Positions 10,140-22,400 of a DNA stretch of 64,000 nt are shown here, piece after piece. A program made the translations under genes and the position numbers. The stretch comes from Ophiura sarsii (lineage: Eukaryota; Echinodermata; Ophiuroidea; Amphilepidida; Ophiuridae). Numbering within the stretch: the first letter of the stretch is position 1; each line of letters starts with the position of its first letter. Below the pieces are notes generated by a model. The model did no database searches. It was given only the letters and a program-made list of their open reading frames with translations, and was not told the origin of the DNA. The DNA is taken from the NCBI GenBank assembly GCA_035610835.1, contig CM069448.1:27181905-27245904 (forward strand), given 5' to 3'.

Positions 10140-10903
10140 TATTGTTATGCAGATGCAACAAGAATTGCCTTGGTCCTTGTTATGTTCATCACCTTGATAT
10201 CTAATTGATGGAATTGTGTTTTATATGTTAGTATCTTCAATATTTTTGTACGAAAGTTTGATATTATTATTAGAGTAATTGAATGAAATATGTCACCATT
10301 CACATTAACAAGGATATGTTGGTGGAAAAAAATTGAAAACAAATTCATAATTTTATGAAAGCTGTAGTTCTAGAAATTATATCATGGAATTCATAAGTCC
10401 AATTTTTTTTATTAAACACAGCATCAACGTAAAGCTTGGAATGTGCAATTTCAACTATAATTTCAATAATACCGTGAATCATGAATTCCAATGGTCATTG
10501 TTTTGTGACGGCTGTTAGTTAATTGCCTTGGCTCAGTGATGAGATTCAATTGCCTTGCCACTCATACATTTGACATATCCCCTAGACAATAATAATATTG
10601 TTTTTTGTAGTATTTACGCGAGGTCAAATGGACAGTGGGCGCAACACGCAAGCTCGACCTACGGCCCCGATTGGTTCCCAAAATTGTATGTTTTCAAACA
10701 TACGCAGTGAGCTGTTCAGAGTGCGTGTGTGGCTGGCTGACTGGTCAAGACGCTATGTGCTGTAGGTCCATATGGGATTCCATCTTATTGTGAATCGCGA
10801 GAATAAACCTTATATGAATGTGAACTCAACAAAGAAAGTATCCATTTTTATATAGATTAGCCTGTTTGCTACCGAAGAAAGATTGACCATGTTTTATAAG
10901 GTT
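10140..10903. other. No gene seen
   Basis: Mixed-composition sequence without a convincing exon or repeat structure that I can identify. Confidence 0.45.
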
Positions 10904-11519
10904 GTACAACACTAAATCACTCCTCGTTTTGTGTAATACTAAAAGTAGTAAATTCCGGAGAAAAAAAAGTTGTAAAATAAATTGGTGTCCTTTGGGAATC
11001 AGGTTGGCGTGAGGGTAGCATGATATAAATCAAATGAAAGATAATCTCTCTTACTTTGCTCAGGAAATTGCAAAATGTTGATTTTTATGATTTTACGGAA
11101 AATGTATCTTGTGGATGAATACACTAACTCAGAGGCAGTCAGAAGACGAGCGTTCGGTTGAAAATAGGGGTGCCGCTATTTAAATGATATCCTAAAATCA
11201 GTGGCGTAACCAGCGGGGGGGGGGGGGGGGGGCAGGGGGGCGGGAGCCCCCCACTTGGAACCCTTGCCCCGCTTGCCCCCCTTGCCCCCCAAATGAAATC
11301 AATCGGTGTGGGTGTGGAATGGAGCCCCCCCATTAGGAGCCTCCCATTTCAAGTCCCTGCCCCTTTTTGCCCCCCCCCCCCCAAAAAAAATGAAAAAGTC
11401 TAGTTATGCCACTGCCTAAAATCTAATTGGAAGACGTAACACTTTTTGACTATTTTATTAAAATTAAACGCATGATCTTTAACTGCAAGCATTCCCAACA
11501 CTTTTTTAGTGCTGTGCTG
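10904..11519. mobile_element. CAGCACTAAATCACTCC-family element, copy 1, interrupted
   Basis: Begins ACAACACTAAATCACTCCTC and ends TTTTTAGTGCTGTGCTGT. It aligns through its length with 49505-49963 and with 51890-52262, for example GGCGTGAGGGTAGCAT, GATAATCTCT and AGGGGTG.CGCT. It is split at 11200-11414 by a hAT-like insertion; removing that insertion restores the continuous sequence seen in the other two copies. Confidence 0.85.
11200..11414. mobile_element. hAT-like non-autonomous insertion (CAGTGGCGTA type)
   Basis: Termini AGTGGCGTAACCAGCGGGG and ...TAGTTATGCCACTG are inverted. CCTAAAATC occurs on both sides (11191-11199 and 11415-11423): an 8-bp duplication if the termini are CAGTGG/CCACTG, 9 bp otherwise. 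The interior is dominated by G and C runs. Eight-base duplications with CAG-type ends are typical of hAT elements. Confidence 0.85.
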
Positions 11520-12415
11520 TCCTCATGGCCTTTACAAAAATGGAATACTTTCTTATGAGCCGAGTACATCTAGGTAGATAGTATTAATTAAGCCTTGTGC
11601 ATTGCTATGTGCTACAGAGTGCCAATATGTATAGTATTTTATAAATATGAACAAAATTATAAGAACACTGTAATTATACAAATTTATATAACAACCAATG
11701 TAATTGGTTCAATTTCATTATCTGCGATGTGTGTGAGCCTATGTGTAGAATTCATATATATATTAAGTCGTTTTTGAAGTTTCTAGCAGTTTAACTTGTT
11801 TCAATTTAGACTCAAACTATTGGTGTGTATTAGGCCTATATGATTTGAAATCAGTACTGATAAGTAAAAAGGGGGACTTGTAAAAAGTGGATTGTTTATT
11901 TTCTAAAACTGTGTAAATAGGATTTTATGTTCAGTGTATATAGTTTTATCCTGAGAAAAAACAAAAACTGCACCGCTAAAATGGTAGTAAGACGTGGGGG
12001 GGGGCGGGTCTACAGGCCCGACCGACCCATTTATTTTGATTTTCAAATGTTTTGAAATTTTTGGAAATTATTGAAATTTGGGGGAGTGGGGGTATTTGAA
12101 AACATTTGTTTGTTTTTGATAATTCACCAATCCCATAGATTCCGTAAAACAAGGTTTTTTTTATCAGTTCAAGGTAAATTAAGGCCTAAAAATTGTCTTT
12201 AGTTTGCTCAACTCAACATTGGACTTCATCCCTCTGACAGTAATAATTACGGAACATTACAAGGGGAAAAACTTGAGCGCTTCTCAGTGTCAGGTGACAT
12301 AGTGTGCCTTTAATATTTGAAAATTGGGGGAGGGGGATTGATGAAGATTATCAAGTAAATTTTGCCTGTGGAGTATACAATGTGTGTGTTTGAATAGATA
12401 GTCATTTTCGTATAG
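11520..12415. other. No gene seen
   Basis: AT-rich apart from a G run near 12000 followed by CAGGCCCGACCGACCC, a motif shared with scattered repeats. No exon is supported. Confidence 0.45.
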
Positions 12416-12424
12416 GCTGTCATC

Positions 12425-12823
12425 AGTGGCGTAGCTCAGGGGGGGGGGGGGGGGGGGGCAAATGCCCCCCCCCCCCCCCCCCTGACGGAAAAAAACCATT
12501 TGTGCCCCCTCCCCCCAGCCCCTCTAAAAAAAATTAAAAAATGGAGGAAAAAAATGAAAATAGGAAAATAATGATAAAAGACCGAGATGGCGGGCGGTTA
12601 TGTGTGGGTATATTCAGCCCAAATAGTGAAATAAGGCAAAATAGTACATGTAGTACATGTACTGTGCGATTTTTGACCGTGCGGAATTTTTTGAACCTCA
12701 ACCCCCCCCCCCCCCCACTTACGTGAAATTCACGAGTTGGTGACTTGGAAAAAATTTGGGGCAACCTTTTACGAAAATTTCAGAAATCTTGCCCCCCCTG
12801 AAAAAAATCCCCGCTACGCCACT
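12425..12823. mobile_element. hAT-like non-autonomous insertion with GCTGTCATC duplications
   Basis: Termini AGTGGCGTAGCTCAGGGGG and ...CCCCGCTACGCCACT are inverted. GCTGTCATC lies at 12416-12424 and 12825-12833. The interior has long G/C runs flanking an AT-rich core. Confidence 0.85.
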
Positions 12824-12833
12824 GGCTGTCATC

Positions 12834-14226
12834 ATGATTACTTGGCCGCCATACAGTTGTATATGTACCTGAACAGAACAAGTAGCTAGTTGCACAGTAG
12901 CAGAATTACTGGTACTGTTCAACTACTTCGGTGGCGGTATTGCATGGGTGCTGTTCCTGTATAGGTACCGTCTGTCAGTAGAGAAACCATAATGCAGAGC
13001 ATAAGAAAATGGCTGTGTATAAAGGTAGAGGGGGCGAACGAAGATTATAATATTTTGATATATATTTGGAAAACTTTAATAAAAGAAGTGTTTTTGTGCA
13101 TGGCATTTGTATGGTTAATATTTTGCACTCTTTTGAAATAATTACACACTTTTTTGATTTTGTGGGTTTTTTATAATAAAATCATAGAGATTTAGCAATA
13201 TATTAGTGCACCTAATGTTCGTAGACATCTGAAACCCAATAAATGATTGGATGACTTTGATGTTTGTAGGACAGCAATGTTATAAAGCAATAAAAAGTGT
13301 TAAGTCATATTGAACAGGTAATATTGAGATCAAGTACTAATAATACTTAAAGTGTTTATTCTAAATATCAGTCAATTTTGTTCTCCAAATATTATTAGAA
13401 TTAAATGTTTAAAAAGGTAAAATAATAATCTTACCTATAAATAACAAAGTTTGTGTTTACTATAGATGGTATCAAAAGCTTTATTTACATGACATTTTAT
13501 GATGAGTTATGATTTTTAAACCTTTATTACACTCAGTGTCGTAGCCAGGAGGGGTGGGGCAGCGATTGCCCCCAATATTAGACTCGTGTCGGTTGAGACG
13601 TGGAACTGATGGTTGAGTTTGGCACTTTTGGTTTAGAATATCACCGTCTGATTCGATTGACCCTTGAGATTAGACTGTTGCTAATTGTGTTATTGAATGG
13701 CCGTTTTTTTTGGGAAAAAACATGTCACATTTATCTAAATTAAAATTAAATTATGGATATAAATCAACACAATGGCTACCATAGCGATACATGATTTAAA
13801 TTTAAAGGTATCAAATTCAGACGACAATGTTTATGTTTCCATGACAATGAAAATATTTATTTTGTTTTAGTTTAAAAAAAATTCCTTTTGGTGTTCTGCC
13901 ATACATAGAGTTATTTGTAAGATAATGTGCAATGTATAGTCGAGTTAGAATTAATAATAATGCAAATTATGTATCATATATGTAATATAAAGTTGAATAA
14001 TATTTTGTATTGTTAATGATTGTATAAAAATTAAAAGAATTATATAGAAATATTTGAATCTAGAAATGATGGAATAAATCAAAATGTACCATAATGATGG
14101 TTGAAAAGTATAAGACATTGTCAATTCTTTACGTTATTTCTGTCCACTGATATTATATACGTCAATTAAAAAACCATAATATACACATATCAGTATGTGG
14201 CTAGATTTGGATTTTTTGCTGACAAT
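12834..14226. other. AT-rich stretch; one isolated hAT-like end
   Basis: At about 13535 there is CAGTGTCGTAGCCAGGAGGG, matching the left terminus of the hAT-like elements, with no partner found. Otherwise no exon or repeat is recognised. Confidence 0.45.
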
Positions 14227-14455
14227 CTTAACGCTTTCCAGGCGGCAGGCGTCTGCAGACGACATTCCAAAAGTTTACAAAATGTTTCAAATATTTCAAA
14301 ATTATTAAATTTCATTACCATATTTAGAATCAACATGAGAAATGCATTAAGATAAATAGCAACATGCCTAGTATTGGATCAATAATCCATGAGATTGACT
14401 TAAAAAGTTGGGAAAGGTTTCTGAAAAATCAGTTTGTATATGTTAAAACTAACAA
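14227..14455. mobile_element. TTAACACTTTCCACG-family MITE, copy 1 (right end degraded)
   Basis: CTTAACGCTTTCCAGGCGGC, then GTCTGCAGACGACATTCCAA, and the block ATGAGAAATGCATTAA.ATAA match copies at 30466, 32508, 39976 and 61405. The right terminus (GCCGCGTGGAAAGTGTTAAG in the best copies) is not recognisable here. Confidence 0.75.
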
Positions 14456-14949
14456 CTCCCATTGTTGGGAATTGAGCGACGTCGATGGATATTGTTGCGC
14501 GAGATAAAGTAGTGTCAATTTGTATCCGTTAACGTCATGCGATGCCCAACAAGGGAGTATGAATGGACCATCAGCCGCCGAATCATAATATTTTGATCGA
14601 TCGCCGCTAAGTGGAGAATAATTCAGCCGTTTCAAAACATGTGCAAAATTCAATCGATCATCGGTCATTACATTTACAGAGTGAAGTGGTCCATTTTAGT
14701 AGTCAATCATCGTAGCAACAAACTGTTATTTCTTACCAAAGGATGATTAATCATAATATGATCGATCTTCGTGAGCCTTGTATTCTATTTACAGCATGCT
14801 TCTACTATATTTTTGTGGAACAACTTGTTTTCACTATTTATAAATTGCCACTGTGAGGTTGATCAATGTGAAAATTGAGAAATACAAGTTTCAAAAGTGT
14901 GCATGGATCAGCTTTTGAATAAATTATGATAATTTGTATTGTAATGAAT

Positions 14950-15115
14950 GTTAATTAGTAAATATGAATACGGTATTCATGATTAATTCAGGATCATCAA
15001 CCTGGACCATTTCACTTCAATCTGGATCATTTCGGTTAAAACTGAGCCCGGGAAACTGAGATGAACCAAGATGATCCAGAATTATTAATCATGAATATTC
15101 ATATTTCTAATAGTA
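14950..15115. repeat. 166-bp foldback with 45-bp arms
   Basis: ATTAGTAAATATGAATACGG..TTCATGATTAATTC pairs with GAATTATTAATCATGAATAT..ATTTCTAAT. CAGGATCATC pairs with GATGATCC. Confidence 0.75.
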
Positions 15116-15640
15116 ATTAATAAGAATTATTAACTATGAATATTCATATTGCTAATTAATATTCATGTCACAGTTACCCTGATTTTTAGACTATATTCAA
15201 TATATTAACCCAAATGGCCCATACAACGTCATTCTGTCGAGTGGAAATCAGCGTCTACCAATGTTAAGGCCAAAGAAAAATGTGTTTGTTTGTCCTTTGG
15301 AGGGGATCCCTCCAAAGGGTAGGTTGGTAGTGTTTGATTTGTTATAAATCAAATTCAATAGATGTACATGTATATAAGTGACCCGTCACATCAAAATGGA
15401 TATGTTGGAGGCCTGAGTCAATTTGAGTTATTAATGACTTGAAAGAGCAAATTTTAGGCTTTGAAATGACACCATGTTAAAGGTAATCGGACTTTGTAAT
15501 CACAAGATATGATTTGAAGAAGCATATTTTTTTCTATTATTTTCTTTTTTATTTCACCAAATATATTGGCCTCTATCTCACAACTGTGTTTGCCGACAAC
15601 ATGTCCTTTTTGACGCGTCTGGTCACATAATTGCTAAGGC
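15116..15640. other. No gene seen; short repeat motif at 15267
   Basis: TTAAGGCCAAAGAAAAATGT, then GTTTGTTTGTCC and CTCCAAAGGGTAGG, recurs at 19251 and 40917 as one end of a TIR element. Only one end is seen here. Confidence 0.45.
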
Positions 15641-15990
15641 CTTATATTCATGATTATTTTTAGAAAGTAGATTTTCTGGCAGATTAACATTTCTGATCAT
15701 AAATCATACATGTATTCGGAGTTACAGAGCGATGCGATTCCTAATTACTACAAAATCATGGTTTAAAGAGGTGAAAATAAACTGACCTGCTAGCAGGACA
15801 GTTTATTTTCACTCTAAATTCACTCTAAAACCAAAAGTAATTATGAATCGTATCGCTCTGTAACTAAGAATATATTTATGATTTATGATCAGAAATGTAA
15901 ATATGCAAGAAAATCTACATTCTAAAAAAAAATCATGAATTGAGAGCACCCCCTGGAAAGGATTACATAATATGCCTTTAATAGTGTATT
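15640..15990. repeat. Foldback element, TTCATGATT arms
   Basis: Left ATTCATGATTATTTTTAGAA..AACATTTCTGATCATAAATC pairs with GATTTATGATCAGAAATGTA..AAAAATCATGAATT; GTTACAGAGCGATGCGATT pairs with AATCGTATCGCTCTGTAAC. A half copy of the right arm recurs at 49270-49370. Confidence 0.8.
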
Positions 15991-16215
15991 TCCACAAAGC
16001 AAAATTCTGGAAAACAACAATTTCTTCTGGAATTTCCAAAATAAGGGTAGGTCAGAAATGGACATACAAACAGTTTTTTTTGCTTAAGTATTATCAGTAC
16101 TTGATTTCAATATTACCTGTTCAATCATTGACTTGACTTGAGCCAACCAGTGACTTGACTCAATTTAACCTACTAGATCAATTTAACTTGACTTGACTAA
16201 AATTGGGCAGGACTC

Positions 16216-16475
16216 ATTATGTTCCCATCCCTTAACACTTTTGGACCGGTGATTTTGACATTTTGCCGGTAATAAATCATCTAAGATTTGGTCAACCGCT
16301 GACTATGTGGTCCATTTTCAGGGTTATGAAGGTTAGTTTATGCCCTTGTGGCATAATTTTGTCCTTTGCAGTCTTTTAATTGAAACACATAGTGGGAAAT
16401 AGACACATCCTTAGATGATTTATTCCCTGCGAAATGTCAAATTACAGGTCTAAAAGTGGGGACTGGGAACATAAT
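16216..16475. repeat. 260-bp foldback MITE with about 66-bp arms
   Basis: ATTATGTTCCCATCCCTTAA..GACATTTTGCCGG.AATAAATCATCTAAG is mirrored by CTTAGATGATTTATTCCC..GGACTGGGAACATAAT. Confidence 0.88.
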
Positions 16476-16537
16476 GTTGAATCGAGTCACATCTGTCTAT
16501 GACCTGACTGACTGTTGTCTGGAGACTGTGTGACTTC

Positions 16538-16773
16538 GGGGTCGTCCATAATTTTTTGCCATTTACAGATACATACAAAGTGTACGTAACAGGGAGAGGT
16601 AAAAATATTGATTAAGTGCATGTAACTTAAATGGAGATGTTGAGAGGCGGGACTGTTTTTATCAAGCCATGCCATTTTCGCCATTTATTGCGTACGTAAC
16701 TCGAGGGGGGAGGGTGTAAAAGTTATGTACGCTCTGTATTTATGTAAAAATGGTGATAATTTTGGACGGCCCC
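16538..16773. repeat. 236-bp foldback MITE, GGGGTCGTCCATAA termini
   Basis: GGGGTCGTCCATAATTTTTT and GCCATTTACAGATACA are mirrored at the right by TGTATTTATGTAAAAATGG and ATAATTTTGGACGGCCCC. No clear target duplication. Confidence 0.88.
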
Positions 16774-17645
16774 TTAGTCACAACAGTGATAAAGGGACTG
16801 TGAGGACCAATAACAGACCAAGGGGGCACATACAATCAAAAATACTTGTTAGAGTATTATTAAAGTTAGCCTCATCTTACATGTGTGAGGATGTTATTTA
16901 TTATTCAGTTACTTCAGACATTGAACAAGTGATAAAAAAACCAGTGATTTCAATCAACATTGACAATTTTTCCAATCAAGCCAAAAATGAAAGCTTCATG
17001 GCAGCCCTCCCCTGGAAAATTAAGCTATACAATATAGCCCCCTCAATCGATATGACTGGAATAATGATGTTGCGATATTACCAAAAGCAAAACCACCAGA
17101 CAGGATATATCATTATGCTATGAATGGTATACTGTGGGTAAAAAGTACCTTGCCTATTTGTTGTGGCAATACAAGAACCTTGTGACATTTTTGATTTATT
17201 AATTGATTTATTATTTATTGATGAAAACAGGCAGATCCATGCATTTCAAGCCAATTTACCAGTCTTGAAGTTGGAATAACATCCCATTTGTAATGGATGG
17301 TCACAAATTATCAAATTGTAACAATAATTTCTCCTCTTCAAGAATGAGTACAGGATATATAGATGAGGTGATCGTTGTTTACATCCAATGTTTATCAACA
17401 AACGCAACGGGCGAAGGGACTGGACTGTCGATACACGCTTGAGGGAACAGCATATGACCACAACACTGTCCGCTATGCAGTATTGCCCTTTATAATGCTT
17501 TGGCGCGAGTTTTAAAAGCACAGGTCCTAAACAAAACATGATGCGCGCGCAAACTGCCGGGCAAAGAACAATAGCAACTAGCCACGTTTTGCCCGGTGTG
17601 ACGTCACCTGTCACCCCATCTATATCGTCGCTGTTTTAAAACCTT
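16774..17645. other. No gene supported
   Basis: Frames of 132 and 122 codons are open here (16725-17123 plus, 17246-17614 minus), but neither shows a recognisable domain, splice context or protein-like composition. I treat them as chance. Confidence 0.4.
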
Positions 17646-17963
17646 GTGGTGCTAGATGCCAAGGCCATGTAAATCAATGACGTCTCCCTACGGTGCTGTG
17701 TACATGGTAAACGATAATGGTCCAAAGACAGATCCTTGTGGGTAGCCTTCCAGAGGAGTATGAGGCTTAGAAATTTTGTCATTTACAGAGATAAATTGAG
17801 ACCTACGAGTGGCAAATGACAAAACGTGAAAAATAAATCTGAGCCTAATATTCTTCTGGAAGGCATCCTACAAGAATCAGTTATTGGACCATTATAATTT
17901 ACCATGTACACATCACCGTTGGAAGACGTCATTGATTTACATGGCCTTGGCATCTAGCGCCAC
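17646..17963. repeat. 318-bp foldback with about 115-bp arms
   Basis: GTGGTGCTAGATGCCAAGGC, then ATGTAAATCAATGACGTC, is mirrored by GACGTCATTGATTTACAT and GCCTTGGCATCTAGCGCCAC. Pairing continues through TGTACATGGTAAA and GGTAGCCTTCCAGA with scattered mismatches. Confidence 0.9.
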
Positions 17964-18108
17964 CTGTATAAAAAGTAAACATATTTATGAGACCATTTTT
18001 GCACCATAATGTTTTTAAGGACCAGTGATTACACTGACAAAATTTTATCGATATAGCTCCTTCACTTCTTGGTGATGTCAAGAACTTTTTGATAACCCCT
18101 CGTACATA

Positions 18109-18600
18109 GGGACCTGTATTCTCGTACGTTTAAAGCAAAACATGCATTTAACTTTGACTTAAAACACTGTTTTTCGACACGCAATTCACAAAAATGTGTT
18201 TAACATAAACACGAGTGCAACTCACTGAAAAGTGTCTAACTTTAAACATGGGTATTGGGGTAGTTTAACACACTTTAAATAAACTTATACACCAACAGTA
18301 TGCAGTGAATGATTACTCAACCGTGTATTGGTGCAAGCTGACGTGCAGATAGTGTAGTCTTAAAAATACACATGCATTTGATGAATACGGTCAATATCAA
18401 TTGTATTTTGTAAACCATTTGGGCCACAATAAATTGAATTCCTGTATACAGTGAACGCTCGACCACTCTGGGGCCAAGATTCGCAGAGTTTAAAAGCAGG
18501 CTTTGTTAAACATTTCACTTACAATATAAACTTTACATTTAATTTACAGACATGTTTACAGTTTTAAGCTAAACCTGCGTTTAGTATAGGAATACGGCCC
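18109..18600. mobile_element. MITE with GGGCCGTATTC termini, copy 2 (inverted)
   Basis: Right terminus GGAATACGGCCC and left terminus GGGACCTGTATTCTCGTACG. Reverse-complemented, it aligns with 8049-8484 through the interior (CAATTTATTGTGGCC, GCACGTCAGCTTGCACCAAT). Confidence 0.85.
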
Positions 18601-19467
18601 AGAAAGTATTACTTTATACATGCTGAAGGGCCAGATGGAGATACAAGGTTTTGACAGAACAGCAAAGATATACAGACATTGGAGTCCTGTCTGCTACCAA
18701 TAACTGTTTAAATTTCCAAAAACTATATTGTAGAAGTATATGTATGAAAATAGCCTACCGTACATCAAAGGTAAGAAAAAACCAACACTTTTTTATAAAC
18801 GTAAAGAGGATAGTGGATACAGAGGGAGAAAAAGAAATGAGATGTGGGAAAAAGGACTAGGCATTAAGATAAGGGAGAGAATTGGAAATGAGACTTCATT
18901 GAATTAGGGAGAAGGAAGAAATTTCTTTTTTATCATAAAAGTATTTTTATTGTCGTAATTCTTCTTCATAATTGGTCAACCAATGCCTTTTCATCCTTTA
19001 AAAGAATGAAAACATACCATTATAACAGGACCCAAGCGTGTGTCCGTATGGACCGACCGTGTAAACAAACAAACATACAAACAAAGAAACATGTCACCAC
19101 AGTTTTCCGACTCTGAGGGAAAACCCCCTTTGAGCACCTTTACGGATGTGTTATGCAGAGCGATGTTATCAGTTGCAGCTGTGCTATTTGTGTCTCACCA
19201 GTATCTCATATTCAATACTGCTTGCAAAGTGCCTGTAATATGCATGAAATTAGGCCAACAAATTGTTTGTTTGTCCATATAGATCCACTCCAAAGGGTAG
19301 GGTCAGTCGTTCTTTTTTTGAATTTAATTATTTTATTCTTTATAAATCACATGTTAAATTAACTTTAAAATTGTTGCTAGATATGATGTGAATAGGAATA
19401 TTGTACAATTAAATCACTTCATTCATTCTGATTCATCACCATTCTGATTCAAGTGGACTTGATCATC
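18601..19467. other. No gene; repeat fragments
   Basis: CAGGACCCAAGCGTGTGTCC at 19027 recurs at 44275. GGCCAACAAATTGTTTGTTT at 19253 matches the left end of the 40917 element. An 80-codon frame at 19040 runs across these repeats and is not convincing. Confidence 0.45.
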
Positions 19468-22400
19468 ATGCCACCATTAATCACCTACTCCAGATTGGAT
19501 TTATTGGGATTGATGCCTGCTAGGTGTCAAATACCCAGTTCAACTTATGAAACTCTGAAAGAGCTTCACATTTGTGGAGTTCAACGAACTCATCGAGGCT
19601 GGGGAAGTGACTGGACAAAACACTTCACTCAAACTCAAGCACCCACTGTCACTGCTACCAGTGAAACATTAAATATACTCAACAGCACAAAACCAGCACA
19701 AAGTGAAAATAACAACCTGAATCTGAGCCTATGGAATGCTCAGTCAGTCGGCAATAAAACAAATGACATTTGTGAATATGTTATTACCCATGACATCGAT
19801 ATTCTCTGCCTTACAGAGACATGGATGAAACCAGATGATCCTGTTGTTATCAACGAAATGTCACCTCCTGGTTATGCTTTTATTAATACCCCACGTGTGT
19901 ACGCATCCGGTGACAATCATGGAGGAGTTGGGATCCTCTACAAAGCTCAAATTGGACTCTGTCTTATGACAAACTTAGACATACCTGTATTCAATACATT
20001 TGAATATAATGTTGTCTCCAACATATCCCGTTCGTTTTATATCATCACAGTTTATAGACCACCCCCCTCTTCTGTGAATCAGCTGAAACTGTCATCTTTC
20101 TTGGTTGAACTGGATGTATTCATTGACTGTATAAACGTACTGCCTGGGAAAGTCCTCCTAGTTGGGGACTTGAACGTTCACTTTGACATCCCTGCAAAGA
20201 GTGATGTTAAACGAGTCTCCACTTGCCTGTCATCAGTGGGCATGAGCCAACATGTGTCAGAGCCGACCCATAGATCTGGCCACATCCTTGATGTTGTTGT
20301 TACCAGAGATATTGATAATTTAACTCACAATATTAGTGTTGATTCTGCCACCTTTACCAAGGATCACTTCATGGTTAACTGCGCCATCAACTTGTCCAAA
20401 CCACGTCCATCTAAAGCTACTCGGACTTTTCGCAAGTACAGAAGCATTGATCACCATCGCTTCTCAGAAGACCTTTCTGCTAAAATGACTACCATCTCGC
20501 AAAAGATCTATCCCAATGTTGATGATTTACTAAATGACTATAATAGCTCTTGCCGCAAAGTTCTTGACTATCATGCCCCACCCATCACTAGGAAATCGAC
20601 TGTATTGCACAATCCTGGTTGGTTTAGTGATCAGGTAAATGAAGCCATAAGAGAACGCCGGCATTCTGAACGCAAATGGCGTAAGTCTGGATCTGCAGCT
20701 CATCATGAACAATTCCTTATTTCAAGACAGTCTGTAAAGGATTCAGTGTCTGAATCAAAAGTTGTGTATTATAAGAACAAATTTGAGAACTCTAGTTGTA
20801 GCAAGGACATGTACAAGGTTGTCAAGGAACTCCTTAATATGGACTCAAACCCTATCCCTGACACTGACAGTCCCGTGGACCTTGCAAATTCTTTTGGTGA
20901 TTTTTTCATTGGCAAGGTGAACAAGATCCGGGATGAGGTTGACAACTGTACTGCTAATAATGATGTTAATGTGCTTAATGTATCTAGTAATGTAATCAGT
21001 GCTCACATTTCTTTTAGTCAGTTCGCTAATGTGTCTGAAGAAGAGATGTTGCATGTTATCACTAAATGCCCAAACAAATCATGCATGCTTGATGTACTGC
21101 CTACATGGCTTCTTAAGCAACATGTTAATGTCCTGCTTCCTACCCTCACACGTATAGTAAATGAGTCTCTCTCCACAGGGACCTTCCCGAAAGATCTTCG
21201 CAGAGCTGTTGTTACACCAGTGTTAAAAAAGCCATCACTCAACAGAAATGAATTGAAAAATTACCGCCCCGTAGCTAACCTTCAATTTACATCTAAGGTT
21301 ATTGAAAAATGTGCTGTTTCTCAACTTAAGAGCCATATTGATAAACATGATCTTGCTGAGCCCATGCAATCGGCATACAGGGCCCATCATAGTACTGAGA
21401 CAGCACTTGCTCGTGTGCACAATGACTTTTCTCGTTTCCTTGATAATCAACAAGCTGTTGTCCTAGTCATGCTCGACCTCTCTGCAGCGTTCGATACTGT
21501 TGATCGCGAAATTTTGCTGCAGAGAGTCGCTGATGAGTTTGGAATCACCAGTATTGCACAAAAATGGCTCTCTTCTTATTTCGAAAATAGATCCTGCCGG
21601 GTCACAGTACGTGGTGCTTTCTCCAAAAATATTTCACTCAAACATGGACTGCCTCAGGGATCGGTTATTGGCCCGATTGGGTTTGTTATGTACACTCACG
21701 GGGTTGGCCGTATCATCCGCCATCACAATTTGAGGTATCACTCTTACGCGGATGATTTTCAGATCTATGTACCTGTAAATCCTAAAATCCCCGGTGATGT
21801 GTCGGTTGCAATCTTTAAAATATCTCAGTGTGTCAAAGCCATCAACTCATGGATGATTATGAACAAACTTAAGTTAAACCCTGACAAAACTGAGTTTTTT
21901 ATTATGTCATCTTCTGATCACAAGACTAGGTTGCAAGATATCAATTTCTACATTGACGATGAGATAATTCCCCAATCGTCCACCGTACGTAACTTAGGTT
22001 TTGTCTTTGACTACAAATTGAATATGGACCAGCATATCACCAAACTTTGCAAAAACATCAACTGGCAAATCCGGAATTTATACAGGATTCGCAAGTATAT
22101 TGATCAAGAGACGTGCGCTAACATAGTTAGAGCAATGATTTTATCTCGCCTTGATTATTGTAACATTTTGTTTAACAATATTGCGCAAAAGGACGTCGAT
22201 CGATTACAAAGGCTCCAAAATAAGTGTGCTCGCCTTGTTTTCCTGACACCGAGACGTACCTCTATCAGCCCTCTGTTGCGGAAACTTCATTGGCTTCGTG
22301 TTAAGGACCGTATCAAATTCAAAACTTTGCTCTATGTCTATAAGTCACTGAATGGGCTCTGTCCCCGGTATATCGATGAGTGCCTCATTGTAAAGAGACC

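Noticed and set aside
16725..17123. 132-codon plus-strand ORF
   Set aside because: Starts inside a foldback MITE, no recognisable domain, no splice or promoter context.
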